A program made the translations under genes and the position numbers. From positions 1 through 64,000 of the forward strand of contig CAWEQO010000004.1 in assembly GCA_963811225.1 (NCBI GenBank): a DNA stretch of 64,000 nt, read 5' to 3'. Below the pieces are notes generated by a model. It saw only the letters and a program-made list of their open reading frames with translations. It ran no database searches and was not told where the DNA came from. Below, in pieces: positions 13,060 through 22,080 of the stretch. The DNA is from CAWEQO01 sp963811225. Lineage in GTDB: Bacteria > Chloroflexota > Anaerolineae > Anaerolineales > Anaerolineaceae. Position 1 is the stretch's first letter. Each line of letters opens with the position of its first letter.

Positions 13060-13722
13060 CTAATTCAGCCAGGATGCCCGCTCTGCATTCTTCTCATGGG
13101 TCTTCATACAGTGCGATAGGAGCGCAATCTCACGCCGGTACAGGCGCTGGACCTCTCGGTACAGGCTGCCGACCGAGAGCGATTCCAGCAGGGGCTGCTT
13201 CTCCATCGCAGGCAGTTGGAGCAGCGAAGCGGCCAGGTAGATCAGCGGGAGGGGTTCCTCGGGCAGTTCCATGCTGGAGAAATCCAGCTCTTGATCGCCG
13301 GTTTTGGCGAGTAGTTTTAAATAGCGGTGTATCCGTGCGTTCAAATCCCGCTGGCCGCGCAGCATGTCCAACAAGTGATGGTTCTCGATCGGCAGGCTTT
13401 CGACCTGGCCGGTCAAGTAGGGGTGGCGGGTCTTGTTCAGCTTGAGGATGCGGAAGCGCTCGTCGCCCATAGCGGTCAGGTTGAAGCGGTCGTCTTCCAG
13501 CGGCTCCATCTCGATGATGCGGGCCGAGCAGCCAACTCGATAAGGCTCGGCCAGTGGGCCGATGGCTTCGGCGCCTTGATGGATCAGCACGACACCGAAC
13601 GGCTGGTTCTTCTCTAAACAGGCGCGCAGCATCAGCTTATACCTGGGCTCGAAAATGTGCAGCTGGATCGGCATGCCCGGGAAAAGGACGGTTTGCAGTG
13701 GGAATAACGCTAATTCATACAT
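13060..13722 (-). CDS. LON peptidase substrate-binding (LON-SB) domain protein
   Basis: A 220-residue stand-alone LON N-terminal domain protein. The start LALFPLQTVLFPGMPIQLHIFEPRYK is diagnostic, followed by FGVVLIHQGAEA and a helical C-terminal bundle with LPLIYLAASLLQLPAMEKQ. There is no ATPase or protease domain, so it is not a protease itself; such proteins are thought to bind peptides or act as adaptors, but their role is poorly known. It sits alone on the minus strand between a GA-rich hairpin and a divergent SCP2 gene. Confidence 0.88.
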   Translation of the reverse strand: MYELALFPLQTVLFPGMPIQLHIFEPRYKLMLRACLEKNQPFGVVLIHQGAEAIGPLAEPYRVGCSARIIEMEPLEDDRFNLTAMGDERFRILKLNKTRHPYLTGQVESLPIENHHLLDMLRGQRDLNARIHRYLKLLAKTGDQELDFSSMELPEEPLPLIYLAASLLQLPAMEKQPLLESLSVGSLYREVQRLYRREIALLSHCMKTHEKNAERASWLN

Positions 13723-13901
13723 ATATACTCTGATTGTACATTAAATGCGAACCGAACGCGCATCCACGTATAACGTGCAATTGCAAGCACGCAGAGAACG
13801 AACCACACGAATTCTCACGAAGACACGAATGATTCTCACCCCTCTCTTTTTTATCGCAGCGCAGTTTTTTCAAACTGCCATCGACTCGTGTAAGGTTTCG
13901 C

Positions 13902-13931
13902 TTGCCTCGAATTGAAAATCGGTTGTAGAAT
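13902..13931 (+). promoter_or_regulatory. predicted sigma-70-type promoter for the SCP2 gene
   Basis: TTGCCT (13902-13907) and TAGAAT (13926-13931) are separated by 18 bases, about 50 bases upstream of the SCP2 start. Predicted by eye only. Confidence 0.4.
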
Positions 13932-13980
13932 GGAGAAAGTTGTTTCCGGAACGGACTCAAAATGATCACAGGAGGGAGCC

Positions 13981-14391
13981 TTGACCGTACCATTTCCTTG
14001 CGACGAGTGGATCAAAGCGTTGATGCAGGATTTGAACGACAGCGAATCCTATCAAGCGTCGGCAAAAAACTGGGAAGGTGATTTCTACTTCATCATCGAG
14101 CCGGGTGGAAAACTGGATAAGACCGTGGTGTTGTACATGGACCTCTGGCACGGCAAGTGCCGGGAAGCCTATGAGGTCGTTGAAGAAGACGGCCTCAATC
14201 CGGTATTTCGTATGACAGGCGCGGTAACGACCTGGAAAAAGGTCATGACGGGGAAGCTCGATCCGATGCAAGCCCTCATGACCGGCCAGTTAAAGCTGAA
14301 AGGCAACATGGCGATGATCATGAAGAACGTGCGCGCCGCCAAAGAGCTGGTGGAGAGCTGCACGCGCATCCCGACGGAGTTTCCGGTTTAA
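13981..14391 (+). CDS. SCP2 sterol-binding domain protein
   Basis: A 136-residue single-domain SCP2-like protein, a fold with a hydrophobic tunnel that binds lipids or acyl groups. Visible features are DFYFIIEPGGKLDK, the MTGKLDPMQALMTGQLKLKG segment typical of the domain, and a helical C-terminus. The start is TTG at 13981, chosen because a strong AGGAGG lies five bases upstream. It precedes an iron alcohol dehydrogenase and an aldehyde oxidoreductase on the same strand, so it may carry a hydrophobic substrate for them; that link is inference. Confidence 0.85.
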   Translation: MTVPFPCDEWIKALMQDLNDSESYQASAKNWEGDFYFIIEPGGKLDKTVVLYMDLWHGKCREAYEVVEEDGLNPVFRMTGAVTTWKKVMTGKLDPMQALMTGQLKLKGNMAMIMKNVRAAKELVESCTRIPTEFPV

Positions 14392-14394
14392 GAG

Positions 14395-14466
14395 AGAATC
14401 GAGCCAGAGATCTGAAAACAGTGATCGCACGCTGAGCAGTTGTTCTCTATTCTCTGTGTTCTTTGA
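14395..14466. repeat. degenerate inverted repeat with GA-rich half-site
   Basis: The right side (about 14437-14464) carries GTTCTCTATTCTCTGTG, one arm of the GA-rich palindrome class. The left side pairs only partly. It appears to be a decayed copy between the SCP2 and alcohol dehydrogenase genes. Confidence 0.5.
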
Positions 14467-14475
14467 GGTTAACTC

Positions 14476-15642
14476 ATGTGGTTCTTCAATAGTCCCCAAA
14501 TCATCTTCGGCGAGCAATCGCTGAGCTACCTGGAGCGGCTGGAGGGTGAGCGGGCGACGGTCATTACCGACGCCAACCTGGTGCGCCTGGGACTCGTCGA
14601 GCGGGTATGCGCAGCCCTGCCGCCGGACATGCAGGTGCTGGTTTTCGACCGGATCGAGCCCGATCCCTGTCTGGAAACAGTCCGTCAGGGCGCACAGGCG
14701 CTGCAGGACTTCCAGCCGGAGTGGATCATCGCGCTCGGTGGCGGCTCGGTGATGGACGCCGCTAAGGGCATCTGGGTGTTGTACGAGCATCCCGAGATCG
14801 AGCCGGAGGCGATCAATCCGGTGGAGGACCTGCACATGCGCACGAAAGCGCGCCTGGTCGCCATCCCTACCACCACCGGCACCGGTTCTGAGGCCACCTG
14901 GGCGGTCATTTTGACGGACAAGGCCGAACGCCGCAAGCTTGGCTTGGGCAACCGTGAACTGATTCCCGACCTGGCCATCCTCGACCCCGAACTGGTCAAA
15001 GGACTGCCGCCGCGCTTGAGCGCCGACACCGGCCTGGATGCCCTGACCCATGCCATCGAAGGTTTCACCAGCACCTGGCATAACGATTTCAGCGATGGCT
15101 TGTGCCTGAAGGCGGCGCAGATGATCTTCCAGTACCTGCCGCAGGTTCATCATGGAGAGGCCGACCTGGATGCCATCTCACATTTGCAGAATGCCGCTAC
15201 CATTGCCGGGTTGGGGTTTGGCAACGCCATGGCGGCCCTGGCGCACGGCATGGGCCATGCACTCGGCGGTGTGTTCCACATTCCGCATGGCCGGGCGGTG
15301 GCGTTGTGCCTGCCCTACACGATCGAGTACGCCGTGCGGGGTGAGCCGGGCAGCACCCGTTACACCGAGCTGGCGCATTTCCTTGGCCTGTCCGCCGGGA
15401 CCGAGCAGCAGGCGGCCGAGAGCCTGGCGGAGGCCGTGCGAGAACTCGAACGTCAGGTTGGCCAGCCGTTATCCCTGGAGGAATGCGGCTTAACTCGCGC
15501 GCAACTGGAGGCCGATCTGGACCTTCTGGTGCAGAACGCCCTCTCCGACACGCAGTCTATCATGCACACGCGGGTTCCAGAGTGGGAAGACCTGGAGCGG
15601 CTATTCCTGGCCTGTTTCCACGGAAGCCAGGTGGACTTTTAA
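14476..15642 (+). CDS. iron-containing alcohol dehydrogenase
   Basis: A 388-residue group III (iron-dependent) alcohol dehydrogenase. The nucleotide-binding motif is ALGGGSVMDAAKG, then PTTTGTGSEAT. The metal site is built from DTGLDALTHAIEGF (Asp and His) and AHGMGHALGGVFHIPHG (two His). It interconverts alcohols and aldehydes or ketones with NAD(P)H. The ATG at 14476 has GAGG eight bases upstream. It is followed 94 bases later by an aldehyde:ferredoxin oxidoreductase, so the pair could oxidise an alcohol to its acid or run the reverse reaction during fermentation. Confidence 0.92.
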   Translation: MWFFNSPQIIFGEQSLSYLERLEGERATVITDANLVRLGLVERVCAALPPDMQVLVFDRIEPDPCLETVRQGAQALQDFQPEWIIALGGGSVMDAAKGIWVLYEHPEIEPEAINPVEDLHMRTKARLVAIPTTTGTGSEATWAVILTDKAERRKLGLGNRELIPDLAILDPELVKGLPPRLSADTGLDALTHAIEGFTSTWHNDFSDGLCLKAAQMIFQYLPQVHHGEADLDAISHLQNAATIAGLGFGNAMAALAHGMGHALGGVFHIPHGRAVALCLPYTIEYAVRGEPGSTRYTELAHFLGLSAGTEQQAAESLAEAVRELERQVGQPLSLEECGLTRAQLEADLDLLVQNALSDTQSIMHTRVPEWEDLERLFLACFHGSQVDF

Positions 15643-15663
15643 TCGAGTTTATAAGCGCGTCAT

Positions 15664-15696
15664 GCAGAGACGTGCAGATCTTCTGCGCTTCTCTGC
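15664..15696. repeat. short imperfect hairpin
   Basis: GCAGAGACGTGCAGA (15664-15678) pairs with 15682-15696 with two mismatches and a 3-base loop, between the alcohol dehydrogenase and aldehyde oxidoreductase genes. The CAGAGA wording is similar to the other GA-rich repeats. Confidence 0.5.
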
Positions 15697-15736
15697 CCTC
15701 TCTGCGCCTTTGGATACCGCGCTTACAGGAGTGCTT

Positions 15737-17560
15737 ATGTATGGACGAATGCTGAAGGTAAACCTGACGACCGGTGAGATTTCTCAAGAGACCATTCCTG
15801 ATGATTATCTGCGCGACTACATCGGTGGGAGCGGGTTGGCGGCGCGTCTGCTGTACGACGTCCTCGACCCGACCATTGACCCGCTCGACCCGCGCAGTCC
15901 ATTGCTGTGGATCACCGGACCGCTGACCGGCACGGTCGGCCCAACCACCGGACGCTTCACCATTTGTGCCCGCTCGCCACAAACCGGGATATGGGGCGAG
16001 GCGAACATCGGTGGGTTCGTTGGGCCAGAGCTGCGAGGCGCAGGGTTCGATGTGGTCTGGATTGAAGGGCGAGCCGAACAGCCGGTGTATCTGTGGATTT
16101 TCAACGATCAGGTCGAGCTGCGCCCGGCGGGCCACTTGTGGGGGCAGGCCGACACTTACGAAACGCAGCAGATTATCCGCACCGAGACCGGGCAGCCGCA
16201 AGCCAAGGTGGCTTGCATCGGCGCAGCCGGGGAGAACGGCGTGTTGTTCTCCGCGATCTTGTCCGATCATGGCCGGGCTGCGGCCCGCACCGGCATGGGC
16301 GCAGTGATGGGCTCTAAGAATCTCAAAGCGCTGGGGGTGCGCTGCACCGAGCGTTTAGGTGGCTACGCGCGTGACGCTGAATATCGGCGCTTGCGCAAGG
16401 AGGCCAACCGAGAGCTGTCCGAGCAGAACATGACCTCGATCCTGCAGGCCACCGGAACCGCAGGCGCGGCCGACTACCTGCAGTACATGGGCGATATGCC
16501 GCAGAAGTACTGGACCCAGGCCACCTTCGACGGCTACAGCTCGATCAGCGGCGCAACCATGGCCGAGACCATTCTGACCGGCACAAGCGCCTGCCACGGC
16601 TGCGTGATCCGCTGTGGGCGCAAGGTGACCATCACCGCTGGCCCCTACGCGACCAACGGCGAGGCCAAGGGCCCAGAGTACGAGACGATTTGCGCTTTCG
16701 GCTCGCAGCTGCTCGTGGAGGATATGGCCGCGGTCGCTGCCTTAGGTGACAAGTGTGACCGTCTGGGCATGGATACGATCAGCGCCGGGAACACTCTTGC
16801 GCTGGCTTATTTGCTGTTCGAGCGCGGCCTGTTGAGCGAGCAGGACACTGGCGGGTTGGCGTTGAACTGGGGTGATCCCTCACCATGCTTCCCGCTGCTC
16901 GATCAGATGGCGTGTCGCTCGGGTTTCGGGGCACTGCTGGCACAGGGTTCCAAGGCGCTGGCGGCGCATTACGGCGTCGAAGAGCTGGCCGTGCAGGTCA
17001 ACAACCTGGAGGTGCCCATGCACGATCCACGGGCTTTCACCGGCCAGGTACTCTCTTACCTGACCTCGCCGCGCGGCGCCTGCCACAACCAGAGCGATTT
17101 CTTCACCATTGAGCTGGGCGGCGCCATGGACGAGATCGACGTGCCTACACCAGAGAACCGCCTGGACGAAGCCGGCAAGGCCGCCCTGGTTGCCCGCCAT
17201 CAGCACTGGCGCACCGTCTGCAACAGCCTGGTGATGTGCTTCTTTGCCGTGGTCCCGCCGCAGACGGCAGTGGATCTGCTCTCGGCAGCAGAGGGTCAGG
17301 ACTGGACGCTGGAGGAGTTGATGCGGGCTGGAGAGCGGGCCTGGAACTTGAAGCGCCTGTATAACCTGAAACTGGGCCTGACGCCCGCCGCTGAAAAGCT
17401 GCCCAAGCTGCTGCTGGAGCCGCTGTTTGAAGGCGGCCAGGAGGGCCATATCCCGGATGTGGAGTTATTGCGCCGTGAGTATTACGCGGCCTCCGGCTGG
17501 GATTGGGAGACCGGCAGGCCGACGGATGAGAAAATGGAAGAGTTGGGGCTAAGAGTTTAA
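15737..17560 (+). CDS. aldehyde:ferredoxin oxidoreductase (tungsten pterin enzyme)
   Basis: A 607-residue AOR-family enzyme that oxidises aldehydes to acids with ferredoxin, using a tungstopterin and one [4Fe-4S] cluster. It starts MYGRMLKVNLTTGEI with AGGAG six bases upstream; an earlier in-frame ATG has no family similarity. Cluster ligands are in SACHGCVIRCGRK (C-x2-C-x3-C), with the fourth Cys in the later RGACHNQSDFF. Pterin-side motifs include GRAAARTGMGAVMGSKNLKA and DKCDRLGMDTISAGN. It is probably co-transcribed with the iron alcohol dehydrogenase. Its stop codon lies inside the left arm of a 45-bp palindrome. Confidence 0.93.
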   Translation: MYGRMLKVNLTTGEISQETIPDDYLRDYIGGSGLAARLLYDVLDPTIDPLDPRSPLLWITGPLTGTVGPTTGRFTICARSPQTGIWGEANIGGFVGPELRGAGFDVVWIEGRAEQPVYLWIFNDQVELRPAGHLWGQADTYETQQIIRTETGQPQAKVACIGAAGENGVLFSAILSDHGRAAARTGMGAVMGSKNLKALGVRCTERLGGYARDAEYRRLRKEANRELSEQNMTSILQATGTAGAADYLQYMGDMPQKYWTQATFDGYSSISGATMAETILTGTSACHGCVIRCGRKVTITAGPYATNGEAKGPEYETICAFGSQLLVEDMAAVAALGDKCDRLGMDTISAGNTLALAYLLFERGLLSEQDTGGLALNWGDPSPCFPLLDQMACRSGFGALLAQGSKALAAHYGVEELAVQVNNLEVPMHDPRAFTGQVLSYLTSPRGACHNQSDFFTIELGGAMDEIDVPTPENRLDEAGKAALVARHQHWRTVCNSLVMCFFAVVPPQTAVDLLSAAEGQDWTLEELMRAGERAWNLKRLYNLKLGLTPAAEKLPKLLLEPLFEGGQEGHIPDVELLRREYYAASGWDWETGRPTDEKMEELGLRV

Positions 17561-17648
17561 GGTAGAACCGCAGACAAAGCAGAGGCGCACAGGATTTTGA
17601 AACCCTGTGCGCCTCTGCTTTGTCTGCGGTTCTACCTTAGACTCTTAG
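17549..17648. repeat. 45-bp inverted repeat spanning both convergent stop codons
   Basis: Left arm 17549-17593 pairs with right arm 17604-17648 with one mismatch; the loop is 10 bases. The left arm includes the AOR stop (17558-17560) and the right arm includes the stop of the convergent glycosyltransferase (17645-17647). A hairpin would form in either transcript, which fits a bidirectional terminator without a clear U-tract. Confidence 0.9.
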
Positions 17649-19240
17649 TTTTTTCTTCGAAGGATCACCAGGTTCTCACTATCATAGATATCCGTCGGGA
17701 TGGCATTGAACAGCTCGTAATCCTGCCAGATGCGCTCGTCCACCATGGCTGTTTTGCGGATGGCCACGTCCAGCAGCACCACCCAATCTGGCTTCTCGTC
17801 CAGGATCAGCTCGGAAGGGACGGCGTAGTTATTGGCGTACAGCGAGGGGTCGATCGGGTAATACTGGAGCGATTCGGGTGAGTTGAGCCCAACCGTGTCG
17901 AGGATGCGCGCCGGGGTGAAGAAGCCCAGCACGCCCACATCGGCCGCGGCCATGACGGTGTTGGAGTCCATCAGTGGGGCGATCTCAGCCGAGGCTTGCA
18001 TGTAAAGCTGCTCCAGCTTGAACCAGGCCATCTCTGGCGCAGGGCGGTTAGGGCCATGATCCGGATGCAGTCGCCACTCGGTCAGCGTAGAGCTGAACGG
18101 GATCAGCAGCACCAGCAGCGCCGGCAGCCAGGTGCGCCAGGCTGCGTTCGGGGATGTATTCTCCGCTTTGCGCCGTGACCGGAAATTGAAGATATCTCGC
18201 AGCACCTTATCCATACCGATCAGGATGAACAAGAAATACGACGGCAGCGGGGGCGTCATGTACCAGCGGAAGATCAGCGGGTTGGGCAGCGAGAAAACGA
18301 TCAGATACAGCCACGGGTAGATCAGGTACACCAGCAGACGGCGATCGCTGCGCCAGGCTTTCAGAGCGCCGACAATGTACAGGAACGGGTATAACAGAAT
18401 ACCGATCCCTACCGCAAGCGGTGCGCCGAGCGTGTTGTATTCGAGGAATGGCGTAGCGTAGTGCTGCATCAGCCGGGTCAGCGATGAGGCCGGGTCGAGC
18501 AAGTAGACCTCCAGCTTTGCAGCCACCGAGTGGGGGATGGGCGTGCCGAAGTACCAGGTGGAGAAGGCCAGCCAGGCCAGCCCGGGCAGGAAGAACACCA
18601 GCGCTTCACTCCAGCTCACCTTCTCACCGCGTAACGCCCGGATCGAGCGGTCCAGGAACAGCGGGCCGACCAGCAGGATCGTGTCCGGGCGGGTCAGCAG
18701 CGCCAGGATGGCGAACAGCCCGGTCAGGGTGTAGCGCTTCTCAACGAAGGTGTAGACTGCCGCGATCATCAAGAACACCACGACGCTGGTTTCCATGCCG
18801 CCGATGGCAAAGGTCACGCTGAACGGCGCAATTGCCCACACCAATCCGGCGGCCGCCCCGGCCAGTTCCGAACCGGCGCGCTTGCCCAGCTGCCAGAGCA
18901 GGATGCAGGTAGCTGCGTCCGCCAGCATGCTCACCCCCATCGAAAGGGTTTGGAAGGGCGCCTGCGTGCCGCCGGTCAGCGCCCCCAGCGCCACCATCAA
19001 GAAGGTGAACAGCGGCGTCGTGGTGCCCATCACGTGCTCGCCAGGGTTGTAGACGAAGCCGCTGCCATTAAGGATGTTGCGGGCGTAGCGGTAGGTAATG
19101 AACAAATCGTCCACCGGCCGTGAGCCGGGGATGATGCGCGCCGCCAGCGCCAGCGCGATCAGTACGAACGGCAGCGCTTTACGGAGGGTGTCGATGCGGT
19201 CTGCAGTGATTTTTTTCATAACAGGCACGGAAATATCCAT
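17645..19240 (-). CDS. integral membrane glycosyltransferase (ArnT/GT39-like)
   Basis: A 531-residue multi-pass membrane protein with about ten hydrophobic segments. The first extracytoplasmic loop carries RPVDDLFITYRYARN, the acidic DD motif expected in GT-C lipid-linked sugar transferases, followed by GFVYNPGEHVMGTTTP. The C-terminal ~130 residues are soluble. Such enzymes transfer sugars from a polyprenyl carrier to proteins or lipids outside the membrane; the acceptor is unknown. The ATG at 19240 is used, though MKK seven codons later is a possible start. It is convergent with the AOR gene. Confidence 0.75.
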   Translation of the reverse strand: MDISVPVMKKITADRIDTLRKALPFVLIALALAARIIPGSRPVDDLFITYRYARNILNGSGFVYNPGEHVMGTTTPLFTFLMVALGALTGGTQAPFQTLSMGVSMLADAATCILLWQLGKRAGSELAGAAAGLVWAIAPFSVTFAIGGMETSVVVFLMIAAVYTFVEKRYTLTGLFAILALLTRPDTILLVGPLFLDRSIRALRGEKVSWSEALVFFLPGLAWLAFSTWYFGTPIPHSVAAKLEVYLLDPASSLTRLMQHYATPFLEYNTLGAPLAVGIGILLYPFLYIVGALKAWRSDRRLLVYLIYPWLYLIVFSLPNPLIFRWYMTPPLPSYFLFILIGMDKVLRDIFNFRSRRKAENTSPNAAWRTWLPALLVLLIPFSSTLTEWRLHPDHGPNRPAPEMAWFKLEQLYMQASAEIAPLMDSNTVMAAADVGVLGFFTPARILDTVGLNSPESLQYYPIDPSLYANNYAVPSELILDEKPDWVVLLDVAIRKTAMVDERIWQDYELFNAIPTDIYDSENLVILRRKN

Positions 19241-19371
19241 GGGTCAGGTTATGAACCATTGTACACGTAGTGCCACATCCCCGCAATTGACAAACTGCTA
19301 TCCAGCATGAGGAACACGAAAGTCGCAGAGAAAAGCCCTCCTGCGCGACTCTGCATTCTTTGGATTCTGAG

Positions 19372-20244
19372 TTACGCTCGGGCTTCCAGGATGACCCCAT
19401 TCCCGGAGGGGTCATGGACGAGATCGCCCTCCTCACGTTCTTCCACTTCCAGACCGGCTTGTTTGACCCGCTCCAGCACAATATCCAGGGCATCCTTGCC
19501 TGGCAGATCAATGCTGAACCAGCGCAGGCCGAGGGCATCCGATGGCGGGGGCGGAGCGCCTTCACCGGCCCAGGTGTTGATGCCGATGTGATGGTGGTAG
19601 CCGCCCGCCGACAGGAATGCTGCCGAGGGACCGAAGCGCTGCATCAGCTCGAAGCCCAACACGCCCTGGTAGAAATCGATCGCATTTTGCAGGTTCGCCA
19701 CGTGCAAATGCACGTGCCCGATCTGCACCTTTGGCACAGCGGGCGCTTCAGGCTGCTTGCCGAGCGTCGCCATCACCGCATCCAGGTCCAGCGGATCGGT
19801 GGTCATCTCCATCTCGCCGTTGGCGTCGTGCGGCCATTCCTCACTCGGCCGGTCACGATAGACCTCGATGCCGTTGCCGTCCGGATCTGTCAGGTAGACC
19901 GCCTCGCTCACGCCGTGATCGGCCACACCTTGCAGCAGGTCTTCGTAGTCCGCCAGCCGTGTGACCGCCCAGGCCAGCGCCCGCCGGTCGGGCACGCGCA
20001 AGGCCACGTGATACAGCCCACTCACGCCGCGCGCCCGCCGCCCGCCGGGCTGCTCGCTCAGCAGCAGGAAGGCTTGGGGCTCGTCCGGGTGGCTGGGGTT
20101 GGGAGCGCCCATCCAAACTTGCCCGTCCTGTCGAGACAGTTCCGACAGCCCGATGGCGCGATGATAGAATTTGACGGCACGCTCTAAATTGGCAACCGAC
20201 AGGTGGATCTTGCCGATATGGGTTTCAGGGGGGATTGTAGTCAT
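19372..20244 (-). CDS. two-domain VOC protein, catechol-2,3-dioxygenase-like
   Basis: A 290-residue protein with two vicinal-oxygen-chelate domains (about 8-130 and 165-285). The first shows GKIHLSVANLERAVKFYHRA and LYHVALRVPDRRALA; the second shows GHVHLHVANLQNAIDFYQ and GGYHHHIGINTW. His and Glu residues at the expected metal positions (for example the Glu in GNGIEVYRD) are present. This layout matches the CatE-like extradiol dioxygenase family of Firmicutes and Chloroflexota. In an anaerobe it could serve detoxification; the substrate is unknown. The start is 11 bases from the next gene's stop, so the genes are probably co-transcribed. Confidence 0.85.
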   Translation of the reverse strand: MTTIPPETHIGKIHLSVANLERAVKFYHRAIGLSELSRQDGQVWMGAPNPSHPDEPQAFLLLSEQPGGRRARGVSGLYHVALRVPDRRALAWAVTRLADYEDLLQGVADHGVSEAVYLTDPDGNGIEVYRDRPSEEWPHDANGEMEMTTDPLDLDAVMATLGKQPEAPAVPKVQIGHVHLHVANLQNAIDFYQGVLGFELMQRFGPSAAFLSAGGYHHHIGINTWAGEGAPPPPSDALGLRWFSIDLPGKDALDIVLERVKQAGLEVEEREEGDLVHDPSGNGVILEARA

Positions 20245-20255
20245 TGTCTTGTCCT

Positions 20256-21068
20256 TTATTTGTTGTGACTTTCATGTTCCTGGACAGGCTCTTGCCTGTT
20301 CAGGCAAACCGGCAGCCGTGGGATCAGCGCGGTTCTCTCGGGTGGATAGTCTTTGAACTGGCGCCTGTACCAGCGATGATACGAGATGGCCCGCGGTACA
20401 AGATTGGCGGCGGTCCAAAAAGCAAACGCCAGCCCAGGGATCGACCAGGTGGCGATGGCCCATCCGGTCCATTGGACGATCTCGCCCAGGTAATTCGGGC
20501 TCGAAACGCAGCTGAACAGACCGCCGTAAGGGATCTTATAACCGGTTTCTCCCGGGGCGCGCAGGTTGTGGAGAATGTTGTCGGACTGCCGGTTGACGTA
20601 CAGACCACCCAAGAACAGCGCCGCGCCGATCAGGAAGCGCGGATCGAGCAGCCAGCTGTTGGGATAACCACCTGAGAAGATGTACAGGTAGCGGGCATTC
20701 AGGTAGGGGTTGACCAGATTAAAAGTCAGCGCCAGCAGCATGACCGAGACCGGCATGGTCTTGCCCTTGCCGACGCGTCTGAAAGGGGTAAATGAAGCCG
20801 CGGTAGACATGTGCAGCTCCCACATGAAGAGAAAGACCCAGGCGGTAACGGTGTGCGTATAAATCCCATACACGAACACGAGCGCAAAGATGATCGCCGA
20901 GGGCAATTCCATCAGCAGCCAGCCCAGGCGCTTCGGGAGCGGCGGCCCGAACCCAGCGCGTGACAGCCGCCCATAGGGCGCATCCACGAAGAACAGGGCG
21001 ACGAAGCCCGCCAGTCCCAGCAGGAACCAGGCGATGATCATCCATTGGAAGATTTGCGCTTCGCTCAA
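20256..21068 (-). CDS. steroid 5-alpha-reductase-like membrane protein
   Basis: A 270-residue protein with about six membrane segments and a C-terminal domain of the 3-oxo-5-alpha-steroid 4-dehydrogenase (DUF1295) family. Recognisable parts are FMWELHMSTAASFTPFRR (the E-L-H catalytic region), NRQSDNILHNLRAPGETGYKIP, and FSCVSSPNYLGEIVQWTGWAIA with the NADPH-binding N-Y-x-G-E. The order matches the animal SRD5A1 type closely. It starts with TTG at 21066-21068 behind a GGAGG repeat; the upstream epimerase frame originally ended in a TGA overlapping this TTG. The natural substrate in a bacterium is unknown; unsaturated lipids or polyprenols are alternatives to sterols. Confidence 0.83.
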   Translation of the reverse strand: MSEAQIFQWMIIAWFLLGLAGFVALFFVDAPYGRLSRAGFGPPLPKRLGWLLMELPSAIIFALVFVYGIYTHTVTAWVFLFMWELHMSTAASFTPFRRVGKGKTMPVSVMLLALTFNLVNPYLNARYLYIFSGGYPNSWLLDPRFLIGAALFLGGLYVNRQSDNILHNLRAPGETGYKIPYGGLFSCVSSPNYLGEIVQWTGWAIATWSIPGLAFAFWTAANLVPRAISYHRWYRRQFKDYPPERTALIPRLPVCLNRQEPVQEHESHNK

Positions 21069-21172
21069 TGCCTCCCCTCCTTACAGCGCAGCTCCAGCAT
21101 TCCGGCTCGTTCGAACCATTGTAACGTATCTCGCACGGTTTCATCGAATGACCGTGGCCGGTAGCCAAGATT

Positions 21173-22069
21173 TTAGGTTGCATGGGCGTGGCTGATGTTG
21201 TGGTTGTTTTTCAGCGACTGGATCGCGACCGAGGTGTACAGCGGGCGGTGGCTGCTGGAGCGGAACAACCCGGCGAAGGGTGTGCCGAACTGGGCGAGCG
21301 CCAGCGGGACGATCAGGCGCGGCGCCGGCACGCCGGTGTACGCCGCTGTAGTCTCGGCCAGGTCTTTGAGCGAGACCCAATGCCCCGACAGCAAGTAGCG
21401 CTCACCGGGCTGCGCTTTGGCCTCGGCCAGCAGCGCCCCATCGGTTACGTCGCGCACGTCGACACAGTCGAACCCTGCCTGAACCAGGGCCGGCATCGTT
21501 CCGTTGGCAAGCGATCGGAGGACCTCGCCAAAATGTGATGGAGCAAAGTCGAACGGGCCCAGGATGCCGGTAGGGTAGAGGATGACGGCATCCAACCCTT
21601 TGGCCGCCGCCTGACGCACCAGCCGTTCCCCGGCAGCCTTCGAGCGATTGTAGAGTGGAACTCCGCGCCGGGGAGTCACCAGCGGGCGGTCTTCAGCGAC
21701 CGGCTCATTCAGCGGCTGCTGCTCCAGCGCGTGGATCGAGCTAAAATGCACCAGCCGCTTGACCCCGCAGGTCTTACAGGCTTCCAGCACATTGCGCACC
21801 CCCTGGATGTTGACGACCTCCAGCTGCGGCCAATCTCGATAAGTGAGCGAGATCCGGGCGGCAGTATGGTAAACAGTCTCGGCGCCAGCGAAAGCCCGTT
21901 TCAACGAGTCTAGCTCGGTCAGGTCGCCGGGCGCGATTTCCACGTCCAAGCCCGTGATGGCTCGCATATCCCGATGGACCAGGGCGCGCACCTCCCGTCC
22001 TTGCGCCAGCAGCGCCCGCACCAAATTTCCACCCAAATGACCCGATGCGCCGGTTACAACGACAGTCAT
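21173..22069 (-). CDS. NAD-dependent epimerase/dehydratase, C-terminus cut by in-frame stop
   Basis: An extended SDR of the dihydroflavonol-reductase/sterol-dehydrogenase-like group. It begins TVVVTGASGHLGGNLVRAL (Rossmann GxxGxxG), has VYHTAARIS, a catalytic Ser in HFSSIHAL and YNRSKAAGE (Tyr-x-x-x-Lys). The protein ends at TAA (21173-21175) after 298 residues, but the same frame continues for 35 more codons with NLGYRPRSFDETVRDTLQWF, the usual C-terminal helix of the family, to a TGA at 21065-21067. That distal stop overlaps the TTG of the next gene. The original gene was therefore 21065-22069. GAGGAGG precedes the ATG. The intact fold core may still work without the tail. Confidence 0.85.
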   Translation of the reverse strand: MTVVVTGASGHLGGNLVRALLAQGREVRALVHRDMRAITGLDVEIAPGDLTELDSLKRAFAGAETVYHTAARISLTYRDWPQLEVVNIQGVRNVLEACKTCGVKRLVHFSSIHALEQQPLNEPVAEDRPLVTPRRGVPLYNRSKAAGERLVRQAAAKGLDAVILYPTGILGPFDFAPSHFGEVLRSLANGTMPALVQAGFDCVDVRDVTDGALLAEAKAQPGERYLLSGHWVSLKDLAETTAAYTGVPAPRLIVPLALAQFGTPFAGLFRSSSHRPLYTSVAIQSLKNNHNISHAHAT

Positions 22070-22080
22070 GCTTCCTCCTC

